Below, in pieces: positions 24,335 through 35,200 of a DNA stretch of 35,688 bases (the stretch's first letter is position 1; each line of letters opens with the position of its first letter). The stretch lies in the NCBI GenBank assembly GCA_017427715.1, contig JAFRSF010000021.1, positions 1 to 35,688 of the forward strand, written 5' to 3'. A model generated the notes under the pieces. The model saw only the letters and a program-made list of their open reading frames with translations. It had not been told where the DNA came from and searched no databases. Source of the DNA: Alphaproteobacteria bacterium (GTDB taxonomy: Bacteria > Pseudomonadota > Alphaproteobacteria > Rs-D84). The translations under genes and the position numbers were made by a program.

Positions 24335-27300
24335 TTGGCATTTTTTAATAATGTTGTAATGTCCATGTTTGTGGCATTTTTGCTGATGCCTGCGTCTGCG
24401 TTTGGTGTGGCAATCACATACGATTTAAATGGCGGACAATTACCAAATGGTGACACAATTTATCAAATCGATTCGTCAAATGCTGGCACAGTTTTGGACA
24501 ATCCTACCCGCGATGGTTATATCTTTGCTGGTTGGTGTGCCGAATCGGATTATACAGCCGCAACAAGTACATGTTCGAATCGGTTGGGACTTGAAACAAT
24601 AACAAATGGCGATGTATCAAAAACAATGGTTCGTTGGACTGTGCCAGATAATGTGGCAAACAACACAACATATATCGCACTGTGGGAAGAAGATAAGTTT
24701 CAAATTAAAACCACAAACAACACAGACGAATTTGTATTTAGTATATCTGCATCTGGAAACTTTTGGGTCGATTGGGGTGATGGTAATATTGAATACATAA
24801 ATAAAAATAATACAGATGATATTATTTATTCGCATACATATACGACAACCGCATCTTATGTAATTCACTTTGGTGGTTTGGCGACGGGGTATATAGATTT
24901 GGAATCAGATGAAATCGCTCCTGCAATAACATTTAGTTATTCCGATAATAATAATGCTGACAAAGTGTTGGCGGTGACTGGTTCTTTGGGTGCAATATTC
25001 CCAACGTTGCATAATGGGGCAAATAATACAGATTATCCGATTTTTGTAGCCACATTTGCGCAGTGTACATCATTAACATCAATACCGTCAGATTTATTCA
25101 GAGGTGTGTCTGGTTCAGCAGATTATATGTTTGCGAACACATTTTGGGGTTGTACATCATTGAAATCAATACCGTCTGGTTTATTTAGTGGTGTGTCTGG
25201 TGCAGCGGAAGCCATGTTTTCGGGTACATTTATGGATTGTACATCACTAACATCTTTGCCAAATAGTTTATTCCCAAATATAACATCTGCACCAACAACA
25301 CAAATGTTTTCTGTCATGTTTTATGGTTGTACCAATTTATCGGGATATGTGCCTGCCACTTTGTTTGGTAATATGAATTCGAATAATTATTCTGTTGGTC
25401 CGATGGAATATATATTTGGTAATACCAATTTAAATACATCTTGTCCGGTTGGCACACGTCAATATTTGACTGGGTTTGAAGATGATTGGTATTTGGATGA
25501 AAACTGTACAGACCCGAACGATTCAAATTGCGGTTTTGCAGTGTCTTGTATTGCTGATAATGGTGTTTTGTGTCAAGCGGGTGAATATCGTGATGAAAAT
25601 GGTGTTTGTGCGCCCTGCCCGATTGGTTATTATTGTGCATCTGTGCCGACTGTGTATACTGCAAATAATACAGGTGCAACACAATGTGGTGAAAATGCAA
25701 CAACACCTGCACTGGGGGCAACAGAATGTAAATGTAATTATAGTATGGTGTGGAATGCAGAAAATAATGAATGTAATTGTCCGCAATCCAACAAAACATG
25801 GACAGATATGGAAGTTTCTGATGGTTATTTGCACGATTTTGGTAATGGTAACAAAGCGTGTGTATCAATGATGATGTCTGCTGCAGATACAGAAATTGCG
25901 GGTGCGTGTATTGATTCTGCATCGCCAGAAGAATCTGCCACTTGTGATTGGACGATTGCGGGGCTGAAGATATCTGCGTGTAAGTATGATGGCACTGATT
26001 ATAATGATTGCAGTCAGGCGATTGGTATATGTAAATCGGAAGACATGGCGCCGTTCTTTACCGAAGAATTACCAGTTGACCAAATGATGACAGTTATGGG
26101 ATTGTCCAGTGATACACCGGGTTGGGACTGGGATACGGATTTCTTTGTAAATAACATATCGTCATATAATGGTGTCACACATACAGTATTGTCCGCCAAT
26201 TCATATAATATGTGCTGTGCCGCTGGGGAATATATGTTGGTTGAAAGTGGTGTTGGGACATGTACCGCGTGTGCAGATGGTTATTATTGTCCGGGCGGCG
26301 GTTTCACGACAAATGAAACAGCAGGTCTAGAAAATTGCCCAGAACATCAACACCCAAATGCAAACGGTTCAGCATGCGAATGTGATACAAATTATACAAT
26401 GGATGAAAATACAGGTGTTTGCACTGTGGTTTGTCCAGCAACGGGTAACCATTACACACATTGGGAAGATGATGGCAGCGGTATTATGGAATATCTATCT
26501 GGAAATTCGTATGATAATACAGTGGCAAATTGTGTGACGATGCGTATGTATGTTAATGATAATTCGTATATTCAAGGCGAAAATCCAACTGCTGCAGATT
26601 ATGCGGCGGCTGGTGGACGTGTTGCGTTTTGTAAATATAATACGAGTACAGGTTATTATGATGGTGCATGTACAAAAGCGTACACAATGTGCGAAGATGA
26701 CGATATTGCAACAATGATGGGTTCATTAGCAACAGGTGGTATTATACCGTTGATTAATACTTTGGCTGGTTTAACAGGTAACATAAATTACAATACTTTG
26801 TTTACCCAACCATCAGATAACGTTGTAACAGAAGACAGATGTATCGCGATAACATGTTTGGCAGGTACATATTTGGATACATATGGTGCGGAATACGCAT
26901 GCAGTAATTGTCCTGAGGGGTTCTGGTGTCCGGGTGGCGCATGGGTTTCTGGTCTGACAACTGACCAGGGCAAAAATCAATGCCCGACTGCTGGTGATAG
27001 CATAGATGGTTTGGTTTATACCAGTGCGGCAGGGTCTGATGCGATAACAGATTGTTATGCAAATTGTCCGTCAACACCAAATTGTGTGGCAAATGTTGCA
27101 AATACGTCTGGAAATTGTAGTTATGTTGATAATATTGCAACGGTAAGTGATACACCTGTAAAATATTATGGTGGAACATGTGCAACAAAGTTTACAAATT
27201 GTAATGCTGGATACAGCAATCCACCAACAGATATAACATCATGGATTGAACAAAATCTGGAATCTATGAATTATGTAAGAATGTGCACATTAGATAGAAA

Positions 27301-27862
27301 TATTTGTAATAATTTCAATTGCCAAGGTCAAGATTGGTGTCCGACATTACATGGTGGCGAATTCTTTGGACATATTGAAAACGGACCTATAACAAATGTA
27401 TATGGAATTGCATCGTGTAATGCGTTTGATAGCAGTACACCGGTTGCAGACAGAAACTTTGCACCGACTGCGACTGGTGTGCATTGTTGGGTGAAATTAA
27501 CAAAAATTGATGATATGGAAATTGGAACATCTGGTTGGATTCACAGAGCAGATTACAACAGTGTCAATGAATGTAGTTCAGAATGTTTTGATGATTTATC
27601 GTTGAGTGATGCAAATGACCTTCCGTTTTTGAATGCTTTGATTGCTTCGGCATATGGTAACAAGGTTTGTACCCCGAATGATATAAGTATTGCATGGGAT
27701 GGGGTTGAAAACGCTGGTAACGCAGGTATGTGTACGTATGGCGGAAATTTGACAACCCCAACAGCGGGACCAACCGTTCTGCCGGATTATTGCAGCGTAA
27801 ATGGTTGTACGTTCTTAGGTTGGGTTGTACAGACAACATCTGGCACCAGTGGCGGTTCGTAA
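24335..27862 (+). CDS. Secreted B-repeat/BspA-like/Cys-rich protein (1175 residues)
   Basis: The frame opens after a TAA at 24308. TTG 24335 is the first standard start, but AGGGAG (24311-24316) is optimally spaced for a non-standard ATC at 24323. That would give IRRYLAFF before the hydrophobic core and so a charged signal peptide ending ASAFG. Domains follow in order. One InlB B-repeat at 28-115 (ITYDLNGGQ, GYIFAGW). A PKD-like segment with VDWGDGN near 146. BspA-like leucine-rich repeats at about 210-350 (CTSLTSIPSDLF, CTSLKSIPSGLF, CTSLTSLPNSLF). Repeated Cys modules (CAPCPIGYYC, CTACADGYYCPGG, CSNCPEGFWCPGG). The C-terminal domain has GVHCWVK and CTYGGNLTTP and ends in FLGW plus a Ser/Gly tail. 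No anchor seen. The next gene follows after 64 bases without a terminator. Confidence 0.9.
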   Translation: MAFFNNVVMSMFVAFLLMPASAFGVAITYDLNGGQLPNGDTIYQIDSSNAGTVLDNPTRDGYIFAGWCAESDYTAATSTCSNRLGLETITNGDVSKTMVRWTVPDNVANNTTYIALWEEDKFQIKTTNNTDEFVFSISASGNFWVDWGDGNIEYINKNNTDDIIYSHTYTTTASYVIHFGGLATGYIDLESDEIAPAITFSYSDNNNADKVLAVTGSLGAIFPTLHNGANNTDYPIFVATFAQCTSLTSIPSDLFRGVSGSADYMFANTFWGCTSLKSIPSGLFSGVSGAAEAMFSGTFMDCTSLTSLPNSLFPNITSAPTTQMFSVMFYGCTNLSGYVPATLFGNMNSNNYSVGPMEYIFGNTNLNTSCPVGTRQYLTGFEDDWYLDENCTDPNDSNCGFAVSCIADNGVLCQAGEYRDENGVCAPCPIGYYCASVPTVYTANNTGATQCGENATTPALGATECKCNYSMVWNAENNECNCPQSNKTWTDMEVSDGYLHDFGNGNKACVSMMMSAADTEIAGACIDSASPEESATCDWTIAGLKISACKYDGTDYNDCSQAIGICKSEDMAPFFTEELPVDQMMTVMGLSSDTPGWDWDTDFFVNNISSYNGVTHTVLSANSYNMCCAAGEYMLVESGVGTCTACADGYYCPGGGFTTNETAGLENCPEHQHPNANGSACECDTNYTMDENTGVCTVVCPATGNHYTHWEDDGSGIMEYLSGNSYDNTVANCVTMRMYVNDNSYIQGENPTAADYAAAGGRVAFCKYNTSTGYYDGACTKAYTMCEDDDIATMMGSLATGGIIPLINTLAGLTGNINYNTLFTQPSDNVVTEDRCIAITCLAGTYLDTYGAEYACSNCPEGFWCPGGAWVSGLTTDQGKNQCPTAGDSIDGLVYTSAAGSDAITDCYANCPSTPNCVANVANTSGNCSYVDNIATVSDTPVKYYGGTCATKFTNCNAGYSNPPTDITSWIEQNLESMNYVRMCTLDRNICNNFNCQGQDWCPTLHGGEFFGHIENGPITNVYGIASCNAFDSSTPVADRNFAPTATGVHCWVKLTKIDDMEIGTSGWIHRADYNSVNECSSECFDDLSLSDANDLPFLNALIASAYGNKVCTPNDISIAWDGVENAGNAGMCTYGGNLTTPTAGPTVLPDYCSVNGCTFLGWVVQTTSGTSGGS

Positions 27863-27926
27863 CCATAAGATAACGGTAAACAGAGATTAAAACAAGGACT
27901 AAAAAATGAAAGAAAAAGGAGAAAAA

Positions 27927-29195
27927 ATGACAAAAAGAATAGTTGTGTTACTGGGGGGGGTGTTGCTTAGCACTGTTCCAGCAATGGCAAATGATTATTA
28001 TCAAGCGAACGGGATCGGATATACCTGTGATGGTGATGGTATATTGTCTGGGCTTGATTTAAATGAAACAAATGTAACCATGTTGGCACAATATGCACCA
28101 CATTGTACGGCGGGAAATTATTTATTGGTCGATACAAATAATCCAAACGGTGTTTGTACAAAGTGTTATGACAGTGAAAATCCAAATGCAACCACTAATT
28201 TGGCAACTGGTACATATTGTCCATCTATGACATCTGTGACATTGAATTCGGATGGTATGCCAATTACACAGGGTTGGTCAACATGTCCGTTGGGGTACAG
28301 AAATGGTGATTCAGCAAGTTCTGTAAATGGGTGTGTTAAACATGTGACCTGTCCCGATGCTTGTTCTAATTTGAACAGTAATAATTACAGTTCTTGTACG
28401 ATTACCGATAATCGCAGTGCATCTTTGACAGCTGATGGTAATGGTAATTATCCAACAACATTCAGAGATGTTAATGCGTATTGTTTTGAAACTGCGACAC
28501 CAGAAGATGGTTATAGTGCCAAGAATGCATATGAATATGTGAAAGAAAATCCACAATCATTCGGTTCTTGGTCATATTGCTCGATTGATGGCAGTCGTGG
28601 TAATTGTGATGGCGCCAATGCCATGGAACGTGGAACATGGGTAATAAATGCAGCGAATGCATCCACTGCACCAATCAAAGCAATACATGGTGTTGCGGTG
28701 TGTAATGATACCGAACCAGATTTTTCTGACCCAGAAGATTTGTCTTCAACGGTTAATGCGGGTTCTGGATTTAGTGGAAACACAACAGGTGCAAATTGTT
28801 GGGTCAAAGTTACAGATTTCCCAAATCAGCCATGGTTTGTTAATAATGCATATCGCGATACAGACGAATGTATGGCAAATTGTGGAACTTGGTTAAACGA
28901 TAATTATGATGGATCTGGCAATAACGGCAATCCGTTTGGAACTGGTGAAGGTGCTGGGTATAGTATACATAACATGAGTGCGGCAGTGTTGGGTCAGTTG
29001 AACACATATACTGCGTCTGTGAATACGCCAAATATCTTTGTTGCTAACCCGATAACAGTTACTTGGAAAGCGGACGTTGCAGGTAACACAGATCATTTGG
29101 TTAATGAATGTACATATGGTGGTGGTTTGACTGCACCTTTAACTCCACCACAACAAGAAGGTTATACATTCTTGGGTTGGAAAGTACAGGAGTAA
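27927..29195 (+). CDS. Secreted Cys-rich protein, paralog of preceding C-terminus (422 residues)
   Basis: ATG 27927 follows AAAAGGAG; an ATG at 27906 in frame lacks a ribosome-binding site. The signal peptide MTKRIVVLLGGVLLSTVPAMA contains Gly-Gly-Val codons that form a G8 run. After a Cys-rich middle (CTAGNYL, CTKCYDS, TYCPSM), the last 190 residues match the C-terminal domain of the protein ending at 27862. The order is HGVAVCND, GANCWVK, DECMANC, ITVTWKAD, CTYGGGLTAP and a terminal GYTFLGWKVQE, half an InlB B-repeat. No transmembrane or anchor signal. It is second in the three-gene cluster, with a hairpin in the 86-base gap to the next gene. Function unknown; secreted or surface location is inferred from the signal peptide and Cys content. 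Confidence 0.88.
   Translation: MTKRIVVLLGGVLLSTVPAMANDYYQANGIGYTCDGDGILSGLDLNETNVTMLAQYAPHCTAGNYLLVDTNNPNGVCTKCYDSENPNATTNLATGTYCPSMTSVTLNSDGMPITQGWSTCPLGYRNGDSASSVNGCVKHVTCPDACSNLNSNNYSSCTITDNRSASLTADGNGNYPTTFRDVNAYCFETATPEDGYSAKNAYEYVKENPQSFGSWSYCSIDGSRGNCDGANAMERGTWVINAANASTAPIKAIHGVAVCNDTEPDFSDPEDLSSTVNAGSGFSGNTTGANCWVKVTDFPNQPWFVNNAYRDTDECMANCGTWLNDNYDGSGNNGNPFGTGEGAGYSIHNMSAAVLGQLNTYTASVNTPNIFVANPITVTWKADVAGNTDHLVNECTYGGGLTAPLTPPQQEGYTFLGWKVQE
27953..27960 (+). repeat. G8 homopolymer in signal-peptide codons
   Basis: Eight consecutive G within CTG-GGG-GGG-GTG, codons 9-12 of the gene starting at 27927. Gain or loss of one G would shift the frame within the signal peptide. Confidence 0.9.
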
Positions 29196-29201
29196 ATAAA
29201 A

Positions 29202-29242
29202 CTGTGGTGTGGTTCAAATAAAATACTGAATTCACACCACAG
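29202..29242 (+). other. Intergenic hairpin without T-run
   Basis: CTGTGGTGTG (29202-29211) is perfectly complementary to CACACCACAG (29233-29242), with TTCA/TGAA extending the stem. The downstream side is A-rich, not T-rich, so it is not a standard terminator on this strand. It may protect mRNA ends, attenuate, or separate expression of neighbouring genes. Confidence 0.7.
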
Positions 29243-29281
29243 ATAAAAATAAAACGGATAAAAACAGAAACGACGGACATT

Positions 29282-32200
29282 ATGTATAAGAAATTGATTG
29301 GCTTTTTAACAGTTTTATTCTTGGCATTTACAATAAATGCTGGGGCTGATGATGCACTGTATGAAGTCGGTCATACTTATGCAGGTGCCTGTGTTGTTGA
29401 TGTGTTGGGTTCTTTGGGATTAAATAGTGAAAATCCAGTTGTTATGACACCAATATATCAAAAAAATTGCACTATTGGGTATTATAATGATACCCTGGAT
29501 TCCTGTGCGTTGGTTAGCCAGAGATGCGCTCAGGGATTTTATCTGAATTTATCAACAGGGACACCACAGTGCGCTCCATGTGAAGATGGTTATTGGTGTC
29601 CGGGTGGTTTGTTGACGGTTGAAAGTGTGAATACTGGTGAATATTTATGTAACGGTGTCGAAAATGTTGCTGATGGTGGCAAAAAAGATAACAGATGGGA
29701 AGATAACAAATGTTATAGTTATGATAATCAGGTTCTGGAAGATATAACAACAGAACAAGATTGTGTTTCGTATACAACTGTCGGCAGATGTAAATGTCCA
29801 AATGGTCTGAAAACAGGTGCCAATGCAAATGCTGGTCAATGGGCAGCCAGTATAACTGATTGTAAATATTATGTCTTGGACCCTGGTCAGAAATTAGCAA
29901 GATCAGGAAACAGCACAGATGGTTATACCTATTCTGTTGAAACGTGTGATGAAAATCATTACTGTGAAGGTAGTCAAGACGGTAAGTACAGATTTGGACC
30001 TGAAAATTATGCAACCAGTATAAAACCATGTCCGTCAAAATATCAAACAACAGATAATACATCTGAACCGTATTTACAGGGTAGCGCTGAACCTGGTTCT
30101 TTTAGATGTGCTTATTCTTGCCCTGCTGGTTATGCTATGCATGTTATGAATAATGGTTGGAAAAATGCTTATTCTACTTGTGAATTGTGTCCAGAAGGTT
30201 ATTTTTGCCCCGGTGATGATGGCAATGCCAAGACATATTTTATGCCAACTGTATATGATGAAAGTACGTATGCAACAGAAGTGGGTAAATATCAATCAGG
30301 TTCTTATTATGGTATGGAAAAATGTTCTGACCATAAACCTGGTACGACAACCGTTGGTCGCGGTGCAATGTCAGACGATGAATGCTATACATTATATAAT
30401 TGTGCGCCAGGTGAATATTTAAAACTGGTTGATGGTGTAGCATCTTGTGTCACTTGTGATACAAGTAACGGTAAAAATTACTGTCCTGGTGGGATATATA
30501 CAGTAGAACAAATAGGAGATTCTGGTTTCGTGGGTATGTATGAATGTCGTTCACAGGAAATACAAGATATATATGGTGAAGTTATGTATGCATGGGATAA
30601 TGAAGATAACCCAAGCAATATAGTTCCTATTAAAACAAATGACAGTTATGTGGCGCCTAATGCATGTTCGTGTCCTGACAAGTATACTTGGAATGCAAAT
30701 ACTCGTGCGTGTTGTGAACCAGGTAAAGCATGTTGTGGTCCGGGATTCATGACAAAAACAGATGCGTATACGGGTCAATTTATGTCATGTGCTGTTTGTC
30801 AAGGAAACTGGCAAAACCCGGAAAATCCGAATTATAAATATTGTACAGGGTTTGCGTTACAGATACGTTGTACTGTGCCAAATAACGGATATAGAAGTGG
30901 AACACAATGTCCTGTGTGTGTTGCTGGTTCCCAAGCAGCCGGAACTAATAGTGATGGTGAACACACATATTGTCAATGTACTGATAATTTGATGTATGCA
31001 AATTATGATGAAGAATCTGACAAGTTTTATTTGAACGCAATTTTGGCTGAAAAATATCCAGAACATGCAGATTATTTGAATACGGATTTAGATAGTAATT
31101 TAAAACCAAGTGGGGTGCGTTACTGGTCATCATCTAATTCGTGTGAATATTATTCTTATTATGTTGGTGTTCGTTATACTGGCATAGCAAGAGATGGTTC
31201 TTATACTACATATGGTAATCCATATGATTTCTGGGGACGCAATTTCGTTTATGGACATGTCAAAGAAAATAATCAATTAATAGCACAAGATAGTTTTAAC
31301 ATAGAACATGTTCCGCCTGTGACAAACAAAGGTTATAAGTTCAAAAATACAGAAGACAATTCTGCTGTACGGGTGGATTTATCTGAAACGACAGCATTGT
31401 TCTCTGGCTGGTGCAAAGGACAACCGTTCTGCTGTCCAGAAGGATACAAAGTCAAAACAACAGGTGGTAAAAGTGTATGTGAATATTGTGATGGCAGTAC
31501 ATCTTATAGTGAAAATATCAATAATGATTGCAGTGGTTCTTTGTATACTGCGCCTGGTGATACTGTAAGCGTAAGTACAAAACACAAAGATAACAGAACA
31601 AGTTTTACTTATTATGCGATGATGGTGACAGATGCAACCTGTCCTGCTGGAAAATATTTGGTAAATATAAATGCTACAACTGAAGATGAACGGTGTGCTG
31701 TTTGTCCTGCTGGTTATTATTGCACTGGTGGCGCGGTTTCTTATGGTAATGATGGAAAAACGATGTGTCCCAAAGATACTTTTTATGACAAAACCGGGGC
31801 AACCAAAAGAACTGATTGTATGGGTTGTAATGCAGCTGTCAAAGAAGTATTGGCTACCGGTCATTATACAAGAAGTGATAATACCACCGAATCCATCACA
31901 TTGAATCCAAGTGTGCTAGATTGGTTTGGTTTAAGCGCATCTAGCCCATATACAAACATAGCAGATGCGGATTTGGATTTGGGTACCAATAGTCAAGAAG
32001 CGCGTACATCTATTAATGCATGTGGGTATAATTGCAACGCCACTCAGTATTCTGCAAAAGGTACTTATAAGTGTAATGTGTCCTGTGAAGCAGGTAAATA
32101 TTGCCCTGGTGGTGGCAGATATTCTGATTCTAGTTCTAATTATTATTCAAAGTTTATTACATGGAATAATCCAAAGGCGTGGATGTTTGATTGCCCATCA

Positions 32201-35200
32201 GGGTTGACTTCTGGTAGTGGTGCAGCACATTGTTACAAAGAAGGTTGTGGTGCAGCCAAATATCTAAAATATGATAACGGGGTATATTCTTGTGTGGATT
32301 GCAAAAATCATGAAGGTTGTGATGCAGAAGGTAAAAACTGTAGCAAATATTATGCATGCCCTGCCCAGACCCGTATTAATGTTTGGTTGGAATATTACGG
32401 TGAAAATCAACATAGTCCGGCACAACACAGTACAAATGACTATAATTTAACTGTGTGTTCCAGCAATCAAATTGCAGATATTGCGCCAGCATCTCAATGT
32501 ACACCGTTGCCTAATTCTGGTTCTTATGAATCTCAACCTGTCACGTATGACGTCTGTTTGGCAGCAAATGCTAATTGTCCTGCAGGTGTCAGCGGACTAC
32601 AAAGTTGCCCTGCTGGGTCTATCGCGGCACCGGGTGCTAGTTCAGTACTAGATTGTAAATGTTTGTCTGATACAGAATTAGAAGAAGGTGAAACACCACA
32701 ATATCGTCCAAATGGTGTTTATGATGAAAAAGGCGCTTCTTTGCAATACGATATTATATCAAGAAAGTATGTATGTGTGAATACTTATCTTGCTGTTGGG
32801 GATACTGATGCGTATGAGAATGTGACAGATAATGATGGTTCAATACGTACTGCAGATGCAAGGGTTGTGTCTTGTCAGTGGGTCAGTGATACAAGTGTCA
32901 GTGAAGAATTGCAACAAATAACAGGTGCGTATCAACAATGTACAAGTAAAGCGATGAGAATCTGTCAAAAATCTGACTGGACAAACGATATTAAGCCAGC
33001 ATCTGTAAGTGTAGAAAATGTCTTGGCAGAGTTTGCACAGAATGTATATGGACAAACTGTAACTTATGGAGATGATGGTAATGTTAGACAAAAAATCGCA
33101 GATGTTTTGGCTGGTATGACAGTTGTATCTAATATTACAAATATTGATACTGTTGGTGAATGTAATATGTACAATATCAAATATAATGTAACAAGCGAAA
33201 ACTTTGATGGTAACACGGATCCAAACCCAAGTTTATATGACAGTGATAGTTTGCCAATTAAATTGGTAAATCCAGCAAAGACAGGTTATGATTTTGGTGG
33301 GTGGTGTAAATATAACTCTGTTCAAGAAACAGGTGGTGATTCTTGTGAAATAACAGATGTTAATACATATGTCCAAAAACAAAATGATGCAAATTCAGTA
33401 AATGCATTACCTGTTGGTTCTGTTGGTGATAAATGGATTTATGCGAAGTGGACACCAACATCGTACACAATTACATATGACACAAACGGTGGAACGTGTG
33501 CTGATAATGCGTGTGACAATGCAACGTATACAATTGAATCAGACAATATCACTTTGCCAACTGATGACAAGTTATCAAAGGATGGTTATGTATTTGCAGG
33601 TTGGTATGATAATGCAGAATTAAATGGTGAACCTGTAACTGTGATTGAACAAGGTTCAACTGGTGATAAAACCTTCTATGCAAAATGGGATGCGGTGGAT
33701 TATACAATTACATATAAAAAGCCAGATATGTATGCTGTTGCCACTGGGTATTGGTCTGATTATGCCGGTTTAACACCCGCAACATACAATATTAATTCTG
33801 GTAATGTCGTATTACCAGTAACACCAGAAGAAAGAACTGGTTATACGTTTGGTGGTTGGTATACATCATGCACAACCGATGGTTTTGTGTCTGATTGTAC
33901 TTCAGGTACAAAGGTAGAAAGTTTCCCTGCCTCTGATATAGAAAACAAAACATTCTATTCTAAATGGACGGCAAATACGTATCATGTGACTTATAAATGT
34001 TTACCGACAGATGAAAACGTAACGTTGACCGATGACAGAATATATAATGAACGGTATTTTGATGGATTGTTCCGTGAATATTCTGCGGTTTGTCCAAATA
34101 ATGGTTATACAGCAACAAAGTGGACATGTACGTATGGTGATATCACTGAAGACATTACGCCAGATACAAATCCTGCCGCACCAGAAGATGCAATATGGAC
34201 CATACCATACGATGTAGATTGTGTACCAACAGATGCAACACCGAATGTTTACAACGTTGTGTACAAGACAATTAAGGTTGATGGTGAATGGACTGAGGAT
34301 AATACATTAACACCAAACACATATACGGTTGAATCGAATGCGGAACAAAGAACCCTGCCTGCTGATTTAAGCAGAGTTGGCTATGATTTTGATGGTTGGT
34401 GTGATGGCGCAGAAACCTGTGAAACAATGGTGACAAAGATTGCTGATGATTCAATTGGTGATAAAACGTTCTATGCACAATGGACGGCCACACCGTACAC
34501 AATTACATATGACACAAACGGTGGAACGTGTGCTGATAATGCGTGTGACGATGCAACGTATACAATTGAATCAGACAATATCACTTTGCCAACGTCAGAA
34601 CAAATAACAAGAGAAAATTATAGATTTGATGGTTGGTGCTTAGATGATGAATCAAACACAGATTGTCAGTTGAATAACATTGTTCAGACAGAAACAGATT
34701 CAGAAACTGGCGAAGAAATCAGTATTCTTACCAGAATAGTTGCGTCTGGCACAACAGGTGATTTGAATTTCACAGCCCAATGGTTGTCGATGAATTGCCC
34801 TGTGGGCTATGGACACAGAAATGAAGAAGATGAAATTTCTGATCCGACCGATTTATCAAAATGTTACGCAATTGTTGATTTCAATGCAGATGGTGGCATA
34901 CCGGTACCAGCGGAAATACACAAAGGATATACTGGTTCGTCAACATATACATTGACTGATGCTGAAATCCCGACAATTAGCAAAACAGGATATGATTTTG
35001 ATGGTTGGTATGACGATGATATATTTGTAACAACAGAAACTGAATTTACTGGTGATAAAACGTTGGATGCACATTATACACCATATACATACAAAGTTGT
35101 ATTTCATGGTAATGGTGCAGATGGTGAAACAGCAATGGAAGATCAAACGTTTACCTATGATGTTGCACAGAATCTGACAGATAACACATTTGAAAAATCT

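Noticed and set aside
25314..25922. Long minus-strand open frame (202 codons) opposite the 1175-residue gene
   Set aside because: Composition is His/Tyr/Asn-rich low complexity, typical of the antisense of a Cys/Gly/Asn-rich gene; no ribosome-binding site or recognisable domain.
29514..30062. Minus-strand open frame (182 codons) opposite the last giant gene
   Set aside because: Same antisense signature (His/Tyr/Leu-rich) over a clearly coding plus strand.
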